Source: Alloyangia pacifica
Lineage (GTDB): Bacteria > Pseudomonadota > Alphaproteobacteria > Rhodobacterales > Rhodobacteraceae
Direction of reading: 5' to 3'
Length of the DNA: 64,000 bases
Assembly (NCBI RefSeq): GCF_900116195.1
Contig: NZ_FOZW01000003.1
Coordinates: forward strand, 372,001-436,000
In this document: positions 50,377-58,727 of the stretch, piece by piece
How the letters are laid out: every line of letters starts with the position of its first letter
Position numbering within the stretch: position 1 is the stretch's first letter
Translations under genes and position numbers: made by a program
Notes under the pieces: model-generated
The model's database searches: none
Seen by the model: the letters and a program-made list of their open reading frames with translations, nothing else
What the model was told of the DNA's origin: nothing

Positions 50377-51318
50377 TCATGCACCCTTGGGCCGGACCTG
50401 CAGACCGGGAGCACGGACATCGGTGATCTCGGCCTGTGCATGCTCGATGAAGGCGCGCACCGTGCGCGAGCCCCGCGCGCCTTCGCTCATCAGCAGCCCG
50501 AGGTTGAGGCTGCGGACCGGGCCGGTCATCGGGATGAAGCGCAGGCGGCGGCCATCGGGTGCAAGCTCGGTCGCCGGGTGGGTATTGCCCATGCCGTAGC
50601 CGAAGCCATTGGCCACCAGAGAGCGCATCACCGCGATGTCGCGGGTGCGTTCGGCGATCATTGGGGTGATGCCGAGTTTGGTGAAGAACGACAGGAAATA
50701 GTCGCCGCTCATCGGCAGGTCGAGCAGCACCATCGGGTAGTCGGCCAGCTCGGCGGGGGTGACGCTGTCGAGATGTGCCAGCTCGTGTGCCTCGTGCACG
50801 AGGGCGAAGGGCGGCAATTCGATCAGCGGGATGAACTCGAGGTCGGCGGGCACGTTCAGATCGTAGGTCAGTGCCACGTCGATACGCGCCGAGCGCAGCG
50901 CGTCGAAGAGCTCCTGCTGGTCGCGCTCGAACTGGCGGAACTCGACCTCGGGCCAGGCGTCGACGAAGCTGCGGCGCAGTTGCGGCAGGACGATCTGGGC
51001 GAAGGTCAGCAGGCAGCCGACGTTGAGCGGCCCGCGCACCTGCCCGGAAATGTCGTTCGCCAGGTCGCCGAGGGATGCTGCCTTGTCGAGCAGTTCCTTC
51101 GCCACGGTCATGAAGCGTGCGCCACCCTGGGTCAGCGACAGGCCGTGGGCGTGGCGGCGGATGAAGAGCTGCAGGCCGAACTCGGCCTCCAGTTGCGAAA
51201 TCGCCGCTGAGATCGATGGCGAAGACACGTTCACCTTCTCGGCGGCGAGCGCGATCGAGCCGCACTCGCCCACGGCGACGAAATATTCCATCTGGCGCAG
51301 GGTAAAGCGTAAGGGCAT
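50377..51318 (-). CDS. LysR-family transcriptional regulator
   Basis: A 313-residue regulator with an N-terminal winged helix-turn-helix (residues 4-63, FTLRQMEYFVAVGECGSIALAAEKVNVSSPSIS) and a two-lobed co-inducer domain (about 90-300; GPLNVGCLLTFAQIVLPQLRR). GGAG stands about 10 bases before the ATG. It lies between the aldehyde dehydrogenase gene and the TMADH-like operon on the same strand, and a LysR-type dyad sits just downstream in front of that operon, so it is the probable regulator of both. The inducer is likely the imported amine or a product. Confidence 0.93.
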   Translation of the reverse strand: MPLRFTLRQMEYFVAVGECGSIALAAEKVNVSSPSISAAISQLEAEFGLQLFIRRHAHGLSLTQGGARFMTVAKELLDKAASLGDLANDISGQVRGPLNVGCLLTFAQIVLPQLRRSFVDAWPEVEFRQFERDQQELFDALRSARIDVALTYDLNVPADLEFIPLIELPPFALVHEAHELAHLDSVTPAELADYPMVLLDLPMSGDYFLSFFTKLGITPMIAERTRDIAVMRSLVANGFGYGMGNTHPATELAPDGRRLRFIPMTGPVRSLNLGLLMSEGARGSRTVRAFIEHAQAEITDVRAPGLQVRPKGA

Positions 51319-51328
51319 GGCTTTCTCC

Positions 51329-51369
51329 GGGATGGGGTGCGTAAGGTTCTCCCTAATGCACCCCGTCCC
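51329..51369. terminator. 12-bp hairpin between aldehyde dehydrogenase and LysR genes
   Basis: GGGATGGGGTGC (51329-51340) pairs with GCACCCCGTCCC (51358-51369), with one imperfect pair. It ends the aldehyde dehydrogenase transcript on the minus strand, without a clear T-run. Its loop includes TAAGG and CCTAA, possibly also an operator. Confidence 0.5.
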
Positions 51370-51384
51370 GTTGCGCCAGCACCC

Positions 51385-52866
51385 TCAGTAGCTGATCCAG
51401 ACGGTCTTCAGCGCGGAATACTTGTCGAAGGAGTGGATCGACAGGTCGCGGCCAAAGCCCGACTGCTTCATCCCGCCGAAGGGGGTCATGGCCGAGAGTG
51501 CATCGACGGTATTGACCGAGACCGTGCCCGCCACCAGCGCGTCCGACACCGCCATGGCGCGGCTGAGATCGCGGGTCCAGACCGAGGCGGCGAGGCCGTA
51601 GACGCTGTCATTGGCGATGGCGATGGCTTCGGCGTCGTCCTTGAAGGTCTGGATCGCCAGCACCGGGCCGAAGATTTCCTCACGGGCGATACGCGCGTCG
51701 CGCGGAACATCGGCAAAGACCGTCGGCTGGATGAAGGCGTCCGAGCCGCCCAGCGTCAGCCGCTCGCCGCCCGCGATCAGGCGGCTGTCCTGCTTGCCCG
51801 AGGCGAGGAACCCGGCGACGCGCTCGGCGTGGCGGGCATCGACCATGGCGCCCATCTTGGTCTCGGGGTCGAGCGGGTTGCCCGGCACGATGGCCTCGGC
51901 GCGGGTCTTCATGCGCGCGATCATCTCCTCGGCGATGCTCTCATGCACCAGCATCCGCGAGTTGGCCGAGCAGACCTCGCCCTGATTGAAGAAGATGCCG
52001 AAGGCGGCCTTGTCGGCGGCGGCCTCGAGATCGGCATCGGCGAAGATCAGGTTCGGGCTCTTGCCGCCGGTCTCCAGCCAGACCTGCTTCATGTTGCTCT
52101 CGCCGGCATAGCGCTGGAACATCTTGCCGACCTCGGTGGAGCCGGTGAAAACGAGGCAGTCGACGTCCGGGTGACGGCCGAGCGCTTGGCCCGCGTCCTC
52201 GCCGAAGCCCGGCACCACGTTGAGCACGCCATCGGGCAGCCCCGCCTCGGCGGCAAGCTCGGCGAGGCGCAGCGCCGAGAGCGGCGATTGCTCGGCGGGT
52301 TTCAGCACCACCGAGTTGCCCGCCGCGAGCGCCGGGGCGAGCTTCCATGTCGCCATGTCGAGCGGGAAATTCCACGGCACCACCGCGCCGACGACGCCGA
52401 GCGGCACGCGGCGGATCAGCGCCAGATCGCGCCCGCCGGTCGGGGCGACCTCGTCATAGAGCTTGTCGATCGCCTCGGCGTGCCACTGGAAGAAATGCGC
52501 CGAGCCGGGGGCATCGACGTTGACCGTCTCCCAGATCGGTTTGCCCATGTCGAGCGTGTCCAGAAGCGCGAATTCCTCGAGGTTCTCGCGCAGCAGGGTG
52601 GCGAGGCGCAGCAGCACTTCCTTGCGCTCGCCCGGCGTCTTGCCGGCCCAGCGGCGGTCGTCAAAGGCGCGCCGGGCGGCGGCCACGGCGCGGTCGATAT
52701 CCTCGGCGCCGCCACGTGCGACATCGGTCAGAACCTCGGCTGTGGCGGGGTTGACGGTCTCGAAGCGCGCACCGGAGGCGGCGGGCACGTAGCGCCCGTC
52801 GATCCAAGCCTCTGTGCGGAAGTTCAGCGCGGCGGCGCGGGAGGTGTAGTGAGAGAGGGTCTGCAT
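51385..52866 (-). CDS. Aldehyde dehydrogenase, PuuC/betaine-aldehyde-like
   Basis: A 493-residue NAD(P)-dependent aldehyde dehydrogenase. Catalytic elements are the Asn and cofactor pocket in VVPWNFPLDMATWKLAPALAAGN, the general-base Glu in VWLETGGKSPN, and the nucleophilic Cys in NQGEVCSANSRMLV. The length and the FFQWHAEAIDKLYDEVAPTG segment resemble PuuC-type gamma-(glutamylamino)butyraldehyde and betaine-aldehyde enzymes. GGAG precedes the ATG. It lies between the LysR and monooxygenase genes, so it probably oxidises the aldehyde released from the amine. Confidence 0.93.
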   Translation of the reverse strand: MQTLSHYTSRAAALNFRTEAWIDGRYVPAASGARFETVNPATAEVLTDVARGGAEDIDRAVAAARRAFDDRRWAGKTPGERKEVLLRLATLLRENLEEFALLDTLDMGKPIWETVNVDAPGSAHFFQWHAEAIDKLYDEVAPTGGRDLALIRRVPLGVVGAVVPWNFPLDMATWKLAPALAAGNSVVLKPAEQSPLSALRLAELAAEAGLPDGVLNVVPGFGEDAGQALGRHPDVDCLVFTGSTEVGKMFQRYAGESNMKQVWLETGGKSPNLIFADADLEAAADKAAFGIFFNQGEVCSANSRMLVHESIAEEMIARMKTRAEAIVPGNPLDPETKMGAMVDARHAERVAGFLASGKQDSRLIAGGERLTLGGSDAFIQPTVFADVPRDARIAREEIFGPVLAIQTFKDDAEAIAIANDSVYGLAASVWTRDLSRAMAVSDALVAGTVSVNTVDALSAMTPFGGMKQSGFGRDLSIHSFDKYSALKTVWISY

Positions 52867-52977
52867 CTTGGGTCTCCAGGGGGCGGTCTTTCGGCCCTGT
52901 CGGGCGGCATTGGGCGGACGGCAGTTCGCCCGGAAGGCAGGGGCCTTCCGGGCGCGGGTCATGTCGGGGGTCGGGGC

Positions 52978-54246
52978 TCAGGCCATCTCGGGCGCAGGCT
53001 GTGCCGCCGGCGCATAGGCGAGGTAGCCGCGCTGCTTGGCGATATGGTCGGCGACGTATTTCGCGTCGTGCCAGACGCCCCAGATAAAGGACGATCCACG
53101 CCGGGTCTGCCAGGGCAGGCCGAGGAAGTAGACGCCCGGGGCCGAGGAGACGCCGCGCTGGTGGCGGGGCTTGCCCGCCGCGTCCAGCGCGTCCACCTGC
53201 AGCCAGCCGTAGTCGCTGGTGAAGCCCGTGGCCCAGAGGATCGTGGTGATGCCCGCGTCCGCCAGATCGAGCGTGCGGATCGGGTCGGTCATGCAGGCCG
53301 GATCCGCGCCGATGTCGCGGGCCGCCGGTTCCTCGGGCAGGTCGAGCCCGTTGGCCGCGACATAGGCATCGGCCTCGTCGAGCAGCGAGATGTAGTTGGC
53401 ATCACCGGCGGCGACATTCGCCGCCAGATCGGGGGCAAAGCGCATGGTGCCGTTCTCGTGGGCCTCGGTCCGGCCAAGGAGCGTCATGCCGCGCGCGGCG
53501 AGCTTGCGGAAATCCACCGTGTGGCCGCCATGGGCGCCGCTGACGGCGATGGTGGTGTGCTCGGAGGAAGGGTTGGCCTCGGCGTCCCATTTGTTCAGCA
53601 CGCCCAGCCACCAGACGAAATCACGGCCCCGGTAAGCGCGCGGAGGGCGATCGTGCGGGCCGACCGAAAGGTAGACCTTGCGCCCGGCGGCGAGCAACTC
53701 GTCGGCGATCTGCACGCCGGAGGAGCCCGCGCCGACCACCAGCACCGCGCCCTCGGGCAGCTGGCCGGGATTTCGATACTGGCTGGAATGCATCTGCGTC
53801 AGCCCGGTGGTCTCCGGCACCAGCGGCGGTATCGACGGGGTTTGGAAGGCACCGGTGGCCGAGATCACATTGCCCGCCTCGATTGTCCCCGCGCTGGTCT
53901 CGACGCGGAAGCCGGGGCGACCGGAAAGCCGGGTCACGCGGGTTACCTCGACGCCGCAGCGCACCGGGGCGTCGATCTTCTTCGCGTAGGCCTCGAAATA
54001 GTCGGCGACCTGTTCCTTGGGCACGAAGGCATCGGGATCGCCAGAGAATTCCAGTCCCGGGAAGCGATCGTGCCAGGCGGGGCCGTTGGCGACCAGCGAG
54101 TCCCAGCGTTCCGAGCGCCAGCGCTCGGCGATGCGGCTGCGCTCCAGCACGACATGAGGGATGCCGTGGGCCCCCAGGTGCTCGCTGGCGGCGATACCGG
54201 CCTGTCCGGCTCCGATCACCAGGACTTCGGTCGTTTCAACGGGCAT
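52978..54246 (-). CDS. FAD/NAD(P)H monooxygenase (FMO/CzcO-like)
   Basis: A 422-residue flavoprotein with two Rossmann motifs: FAD-binding VIGAGQAGIAASEHL near residue 12, and NADPH-binding VVGAGSSGVQIADELL near residue 170. The FMO-like ERSRIAERWRSERWDSLVANGP and ILWATGFTSDYGWL (ATG motif) are visible. It is shorter than eukaryotic FMOs and close to the CzcO/putative N-oxidation group. AAAGGA lies upstream. It precedes the aldehyde dehydrogenase gene by 111 bases on the same strand. It may N-oxygenate the amine or a side product; this is inference. Confidence 0.85.
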   Translation of the reverse strand: MPVETTEVLVIGAGQAGIAASEHLGAHGIPHVVLERSRIAERWRSERWDSLVANGPAWHDRFPGLEFSGDPDAFVPKEQVADYFEAYAKKIDAPVRCGVEVTRVTRLSGRPGFRVETSAGTIEAGNVISATGAFQTPSIPPLVPETTGLTQMHSSQYRNPGQLPEGAVLVVGAGSSGVQIADELLAAGRKVYLSVGPHDRPPRAYRGRDFVWWLGVLNKWDAEANPSSEHTTIAVSGAHGGHTVDFRKLAARGMTLLGRTEAHENGTMRFAPDLAANVAAGDANYISLLDEADAYVAANGLDLPEEPAARDIGADPACMTDPIRTLDLADAGITTILWATGFTSDYGWLQVDALDAAGKPRHQRGVSSAPGVYFLGLPWQTRRGSSFIWGVWHDAKYVADHIAKQRGYLAYAPAAQPAPEMA

Positions 54247-54344
54247 GGGAGCATCCTTTCCAACGGTGCGCTGCGTCAATTCCGTGGCGAAGGTGACCCG
54301 GCATTGGATGAGATAAAAGAATATCCTCCGTCATCATGGCGTAG

Positions 54345-54358
54345 TTTTAGCCTAAGCA
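54345..54358. promoter_or_regulatory. TTAGGCT motif upstream of the monooxygenase gene
   Basis: On the minus strand this reads GCTTAGGCTAAAAC, sharing TTAGGCT with the LysR-type dyad at 50296-50312. It lies about 100 bases before the monooxygenase start and 166 bases before the divergent PuuB-like start. A weak candidate operator for the same regulator. Confidence 0.4.
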
Positions 54359-54523
54359 AGGTGCGTGTTCCGCTGGCGGATTTGGCGTAAGCTGTCCGGC
54401 GTGGAGAGCGCTGGCGCATGACGGCTCTTGACCGGTGGCGGTCTGGGAAGCTTCTGTGACGGCGGCGCAAATCCGGCCCTAGGGGCGCGTTGCGCGCCCT
54501 ACCCAAGTGCGACGGAGCCGAGA

Positions 54524-55795
54524 ATGACCGCCAGCCCGCTGAACCTGCAATCGATCTGGGCGGCGACCGCGCCCGCTGCGCCCGTCCTGCCGCCGCTGCG
54601 CGAGAGCGCCCGCGCCGACGTGCTGGTGATCGGCGGCGGCTTCCAGGGGCTCTCGACCGCGCTGCATCTCGCCGAAGCCGGGGTGGACGTCATGCTGCTC
54701 GAGACCGAGCAGGCCGGCTTCGGCGCCTCGGGCCGCAACGGCGGGCAGGTGATCCCCGGGCTGAAGGATGATCCCGACGTGCTCGACGCGCTCTGGGGTC
54801 CGCAGGCGACCGAGTTCGCGGGGCGCACGGCGGACACGCTCTTTGCGCTGGTGGAGCGGCTGGGTATCGATTGCGATGCCGAGCGCGGCGGTTGGATCCA
54901 GGCGGGCAACAAGCGGGTGCACCTCGCGGGGCTGCGGGCGCGCATGACGCAATGGCAGGCGCGGGGGGCGGATGTGGACTGGCTGGATGCGGCGGGCATG
55001 GCGCGGGCGACCGGGGCGCGCGGTTTCCAGGGCGGCTGGCTGGACCGGCGGGCGGGCAAGCTGCATCCGCTGAAGCTCGCCTATGGGCTGGCAGAGGCAG
55101 CGCGCAGGGCCGGGGCGCGGCTTTACGCCGGATCGCCCGTCGAGACGCTTGAGCGGGCACAGGGCGGCTGGCGGGCGCGCCTCGCGGCAGGACCCGAGGT
55201 CACGGCTGACCGGGTGGTGCTGGCGACCAACGCCTACACACCCGGCACGCTCGACAGGGCGCTGGCGCGCGCGGTTGTGCCGGCGCACAGCTTCCAGATC
55301 GCGACGGAGCCGCTTTCGGACGAGCAGCTCTCGCGCGTCCTGCCGGGCGGCGCCTGCGCCTCAGAGATCCGGCGGGTCGGCACCTATTTCCGCATCGGCC
55401 CCGAAAACCGCCTGATGATCGGCGGCAGGGGCAGCTTCTCCGAACCGCGCCGCGCGTCGGACTTCGCGGCACTCGAGGCAGAGCTGGCGGCGCTCTATGG
55501 TCCCGGGTTCAAGGTCTCGCACCGCTGGTTCGGCCGAGTGGCGATGACGCCTGACCACCGCATCCGCCTCTGCGCGCCGGCGCCGGGGCTACTGGCGGCA
55601 ACCGGCTTCAATGGCCGGGGCGTGGCGCTTTCGGTGGCATTGGGCCAGGCGATGGCGGCACATCTGGCGCGGGGCACCCCGCTGCCGATACCTGCCGACA
55701 CACGCATCCGGTCGCTGCCCCTGCATGGGCTGCATCCGGTCTACGGCGGGATCGCGATCCACTACTACCGGCTGCGCGACAGGCTGGATCGCTGA
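54524..55795 (+). CDS. FAD-dependent oxidoreductase, PuuB/DAO-type
   Basis: A 423-residue D-amino-acid-oxidase-fold enzyme. FAD binding is at VLVIGGGFQGLSTALHLAEAG (about residue 30) and FGASGRNGGQVIPGLK, with the C-terminal GRVAMTPDHR and GFNGRGVALS motifs typical of gamma-glutamylputrescine oxidase (PuuB) relatives. CGGAG precedes the ATG; a 32-codon upstream extension is poorly coding. It diverges from the monooxygenase gene across a 277-base region. Paired with the PuuC-like dehydrogenase, it suggests oxidation of a primary or secondary amine, releasing an aldehyde and reducing O2. Confidence 0.88.
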   Translation: MTASPLNLQSIWAATAPAAPVLPPLRESARADVLVIGGGFQGLSTALHLAEAGVDVMLLETEQAGFGASGRNGGQVIPGLKDDPDVLDALWGPQATEFAGRTADTLFALVERLGIDCDAERGGWIQAGNKRVHLAGLRARMTQWQARGADVDWLDAAGMARATGARGFQGGWLDRRAGKLHPLKLAYGLAEAARRAGARLYAGSPVETLERAQGGWRARLAAGPEVTADRVVLATNAYTPGTLDRALARAVVPAHSFQIATEPLSDEQLSRVLPGGACASEIRRVGTYFRIGPENRLMIGGRGSFSEPRRASDFAALEAELAALYGPGFKVSHRWFGRVAMTPDHRIRLCAPAPGLLAATGFNGRGVALSVALGQAMAAHLARGTPLPIPADTRIRSLPLHGLHPVYGGIAIHYYRLRDRLDR

Positions 55796-56002
55796 ACCGG
55801 GAAGCTGCGCAGATTTCGGCTGCCGTGGGTCTTAGAGCGCGCCCTTGACGGCTTTCCGCCGCTCGGGTGCCGCCGGCGGGTCAGGGTGAGCAGTGCTGGG
55901 CGGGGGCCGAGCGGTTGGGTCGCTGTGAAACCGACCCGCCATCCGACCCCGCTTGGTGGACCCGGGGCCATCCCTGACCTTGGCGCGGTGCGCTCGGGCG
56001 CT

Positions 56003-56620
56003 TCAGGATATGCTGCGCAGTCCTGCGATCAGCGTGTGCAGGACATCGCGCAACCGGTCTTCGATCATCTCGGCCTCGGTATCGAGGTATTCCAGCACCA
56101 GCCGGGGATGGTTGAAGCCGTACATCGCCGACTGGACCAGCCGCGCGGCATGGGCGGGGTCCTTCAGGTCGGGGATTGCCTGGGTCAGCAGCATGGCGAT
56201 CTGGTCGCGCCAGAGCGCCTTGTGCCGCAGCACCACCTCGCGCAAGCGGTCGGTGGCCTGGCAATAGGCCTCGTAGAGTTCGGGGTCCTTCAGCGCCGCC
56301 TGGCGTTTCAGGCGAAGCCGCTGGATCAGCCAGTTTTCCAGCCGCTGCTCCGGGGTGCCGGGACCCGAGACGGCGGCGCGCAACTCCTCCTGCGCCATGT
56401 CCAGCCAGTGGCCGACCACCGCGTCCAGGATCTCGGCCTTGCCCGAGAAATGCGCGTAGAGCGCCGCATGGCTCACCCCCAGTTCGGCCGCGACATCGGT
56501 GACGCGCAGTTTGCTGTACCCCACCGTCTTGATGCGCTGATTGGCCACCTCGACCGCGCGTCGCTTCAGCTCTTCCGGAGCCAGTCCTGTTCTCGGCATC
56601 GATATCGGCCCCAACGTCAC
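56003..56620 (-). CDS. TetR-family repressor
   Basis: A 205-residue regulator. The N-terminal helix-turn-helix (about 20-65: VTDVAAELGVSHAALYAHFSGKAEILDAVV) is followed by the helical ligand domain ending in LHTLIAGLRSIS. It diverges from the MFS transporter gene, with a strong palindromic operator in the 79-base gap. This is the usual layout of a repressor controlling an efflux pump and itself, with the pump substrate as inducer. Confidence 0.93.
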   Translation of the reverse strand: MTLGPISMPRTGLAPEELKRRAVEVANQRIKTVGYSKLRVTDVAAELGVSHAALYAHFSGKAEILDAVVGHWLDMAQEELRAAVSGPGTPEQRLENWLIQRLRLKRQAALKDPELYEAYCQATDRLREVVLRHKALWRDQIAMLLTQAIPDLKDPAHAARLVQSAMYGFNHPRLVLEYLDTEAEMIEDRLRDVLHTLIAGLRSIS

Positions 56621-56644
56621 TTTGCCCGCTTGAATGTCTTCATC

Positions 56645-56673
56645 TTACAAGTTACAGATTTTGTAAATTGTAA
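56645..56673. promoter_or_regulatory. TetR operator in the tetR/MFS divergent region
   Basis: Two dyads share one centre at 56659: TTACAA (56645-56650) with TTGTAA (56668-56673), and TTACA (56652-56656) with TGTAA (56662-56666). The composite 29-bp palindrome fits binding of one or two TetR dimers and covers the short intergenic promoter region. Confidence 0.8.
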
Positions 56674-56699
56674 TTCCCCCAAATCCGCAGGTACCGCCC

Positions 56700-57884
56700 A
56701 TGGGTTCTCTTCTGAAGGACCGCCGTGCCGTCGCGTTGCTTCTTGCTGCCACGCTGACGGTCATGTCGAATGCAATCATCAGTCCGGGCCTGCCGGGGAT
56801 CGCGGCCTATTTCGCCGCGACCCCCAATGCGGAGCTGCTCACCCGCCTGCTGATCACCGCCCCCTCGCTGACCGTCGCGGTGATCGCGCCCTTCGCGGGG
56901 CTGCTTGTCGACCGCGTCGGCCGCAAGGCGATGCTGATCGCCGGTGCCGCGCTGTTCGGGCTCGCCGGCAGCGCCGGGCTCTGGGCTCCGACGCTGCCCG
57001 TGCTGCTGGCAACCCGCCTGATCCTGGGCGTCAGCGTTGCCATGCTGATGACCGCGATGACGGCACTGGTTGCGCAGTACTTCCATGGCCCCGAACGCGG
57101 CAGGTTCATGGGCCTGCAGATGAGCTTCATCAACTTCGGCGGGCTGATCTTCATCGCCACGGCCGGGCAGTTGGCGAACCACTCGTCCTTCTATCCCTTC
57201 GCGCTCTATCTCACCGGGCTGATCTACCTGCCGATCCTCTACCTCTGCCTCGATGAGCCGAAGAGCCATTCCCATGAGGATGGCAGCCACCCGACCGCGC
57301 AGGGGCAGGACGGCTGGCAGACGGTGCTGGCGCTCGCGCTCGCGCTGCTGGCGCTGACCTTCGCCACCTTCTACATCCTGCCGACGCAGATCGCCTTCTA
57401 CCTGCGAGAGCTTGGCCACACGGACCCCAGCACCGCCGCGATGATGATGGTCTGCGTGACCTTCGCGGCGGGCGCAGTCGCCATGGTCTATCCCAGGCTG
57501 CGCGCGGTGCTGGGCCGCGGCGGCGTGCTGGGCGCGGGGTTTTTCATGCTGGCTGCGGGCTTCTTGATGATCAGCTACGTGCAACTGGTGCCGATGATTG
57601 CCGCGGCCTCGCTCCTGGTGGGCATGGGGCCGGGTCTGATCGTGCCGACGCTGCTGAACTCCACGCTGGATGCGGTGCCGATGCGGCACCACGGCATGGC
57701 CTCGGGCGCGCTGACCTTCAGCCTCTTCATTGGTCAGTTCATCTCGCCGATCCTGACACAGCCGCTGATCGCCGCAGGCGGGTTCCATCTGGCCTTCCTT
57801 GTCTTCGCGGCGGCCGCGCTGCTGGGGGCGGTGCTTGCTGTGGCGATCTTCCGCGAGCGCAACGGAGGCTTTGCCCGCGCCTGA
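56700..57884 (+). CDS. MFS efflux transporter
   Basis: A 394-residue, 12-helix major facilitator of the drug:H+ antiporter type. Motif A-like segment LLVDRVGRKAMLIAG follows helix 2, with TRLILGVSVAMLMTAMTAL in helix 4. The central loop is His-rich (PKSHSHEDGSHPTAQ), the only unusual local feature. It diverges from the TetR gene and shares its operator. A strong terminator follows. Substrate unknown. Confidence 0.88.
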   Translation: MGSLLKDRRAVALLLAATLTVMSNAIISPGLPGIAAYFAATPNAELLTRLLITAPSLTVAVIAPFAGLLVDRVGRKAMLIAGAALFGLAGSAGLWAPTLPVLLATRLILGVSVAMLMTAMTALVAQYFHGPERGRFMGLQMSFINFGGLIFIATAGQLANHSSFYPFALYLTGLIYLPILYLCLDEPKSHSHEDGSHPTAQGQDGWQTVLALALALLALTFATFYILPTQIAFYLRELGHTDPSTAAMMMVCVTFAAGAVAMVYPRLRAVLGRGGVLGAGFFMLAAGFLMISYVQLVPMIAAASLLVGMGPGLIVPTLLNSTLDAVPMRHHGMASGALTFSLFIGQFISPILTQPLIAAGGFHLAFLVFAAAALLGAVLAVAIFRERNGGFARA

Positions 57885-57909
57885 GCGTTGCAGAGGTGTG
57901 CACAGCGAG

Positions 57910-57939
57910 GGCCGGGGCATCCGCTCCGGCCTTTTTTTT
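57910..57939 (+). terminator. Rho-independent terminator of the MFS gene
   Basis: GGCCGG (57910-57915) pairs with CCGGCC (57926-57931), extended by G-U and G-C pairs, followed by eight T residues (57932-57939), 26 bases after the MFS stop. Confidence 0.93.
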
Positions 57940-58089
57940 GTGACCCGCATCCGGGACAGGCGGGGGGGCGGCTCTGGCTATCGGACCCCGGGCGCAGAGA
58001 AATCCCGATTGGCGCGGCGAAAGGGCGACGGCTCTGAAAATGTGGCGTTTGCCCGGCGCCGGGCTCCGGTCCCTCCAATTTCAGGAGAG

Positions 58090-58318
58090 GCCCATGCTTC
58101 GGCCGTCGGAAAACGACACCTGCGCAGTGTGGTCCTTGTTGGCTTGGCCATGCGACCCGCCGAGGGGAGGGCGTCTCCGCCGCTCTGCGTCCCCTCGCGA
58201 ATGATCGCGCGGCCGGATTCGGGGATTGTGTGAAGGCCGCGTCGGGCGAGTTCGGTGATCAGGCTGGTCTTGCCCGCGACCCAAGACCGCCCCTCAGGAC
58301 GAAGAAATGGTCGCTCAT
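58090..58318 (-). pseudogene. Eroded AAA-family ATPase (AAA_28-like) gene
   Basis: The minus strand starts MSDHFFVLRGGLGS at 58318, which is the beginning of a P-loop. A short insertion shifts the frame exactly inside the Walker A, and the next frame continues GKTSLITELARRGLHTIPESGRAIIREG then TQSGGDALP. A third frame carries a remnant resembling the V-F-F-D-R-S strand (QVSFSDGRSM) near 58095-58110. Order and content match small ATPases of the AAA_28 family (about 170-200 residues), but the gene is broken in at least two places and is too short. It is probably a recent pseudogene, since the pieces are still recognisable. Confidence 0.7.
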
Positions 58319-58488
58319 GGGCCATCCTTGGGTTTGCCAGGGGAAGGGCTGCGCAGCGATCGACGCTCCGAAAGGCGCGGATCAAAGCAGCATGGATTTT
58401 CACAGGGAAAACAGCACCAGTCTGCGCGGCAGAGGCAAGTCCTGTGACCAAAAAGGCAGAACTATCTGGTGCTTTTCAAAGGAGGATT

Positions 58489-58564
58489 GGTGGAGCCTAG
58501 GAGGATCGAACTCCTGACCTCCTGAATGCAAATCAGGCGCTCTCCCAGCTGAGCTAAGGCCCCA
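58489..58564 (-). tRNA. tRNA-Ala (anticodon TGC)
   Basis: A 76-base cloverleaf on the minus strand with a 7-bp acceptor stem (GGGGCCT / AGGCTCC, one G-U), D-loop AGCTGGGA, anticodon stem-loop CTGATTTGCATTCAG with TGC, T-loop GTTCGATCC and an encoded CCA. Outside the rRNA operons this is a separate alanine tRNA. Confidence 0.97.
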
Positions 58565-58727
58565 ATCGCGGTGCTCGTCGCCTTGTCCGTCTGCCCTGCG
58601 GGGCCTTTCGGCTTTGGTCCGGAGCGGTGTCCGCCGCGCCGTCTCCGGCGCTGTGCGGCGTGATCTATGGGATGCTGCGGGCGGGTTCAAGCGAAAAAAT
58701 CACCGCCCGCAGAAAAAACTCGAAAGC

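Larger units (their letters stand above)
57885..58488. other. Terminator and relic region before tRNA-Ala
   Basis: About 600 bases without an intact gene. The first part holds the MFS terminator (57910-57939) and the middle an eroded AAA-ATPase gene (58090-58318, minus). The remainder, 58319-58488, has short frames with no ribosome-binding site or family resemblance. Confidence 0.6.

Noticed and set aside
51337-54390. A 1017-codon plus-strand open frame opposite the aldehyde dehydrogenase and monooxygenase genes
   Set aside because: It is antisense to two clear enzymes, has Arg/Gly/Asp-rich shadow composition and no domain; long antisense frames are usual in high-GC DNA.
56652-57950. A 432-codon minus-strand frame opposite the MFS gene
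   Set aside because: His/Gln/Arg/Glu-rich shadow of a membrane protein; starts inside the neighbour and has no family resemblance.
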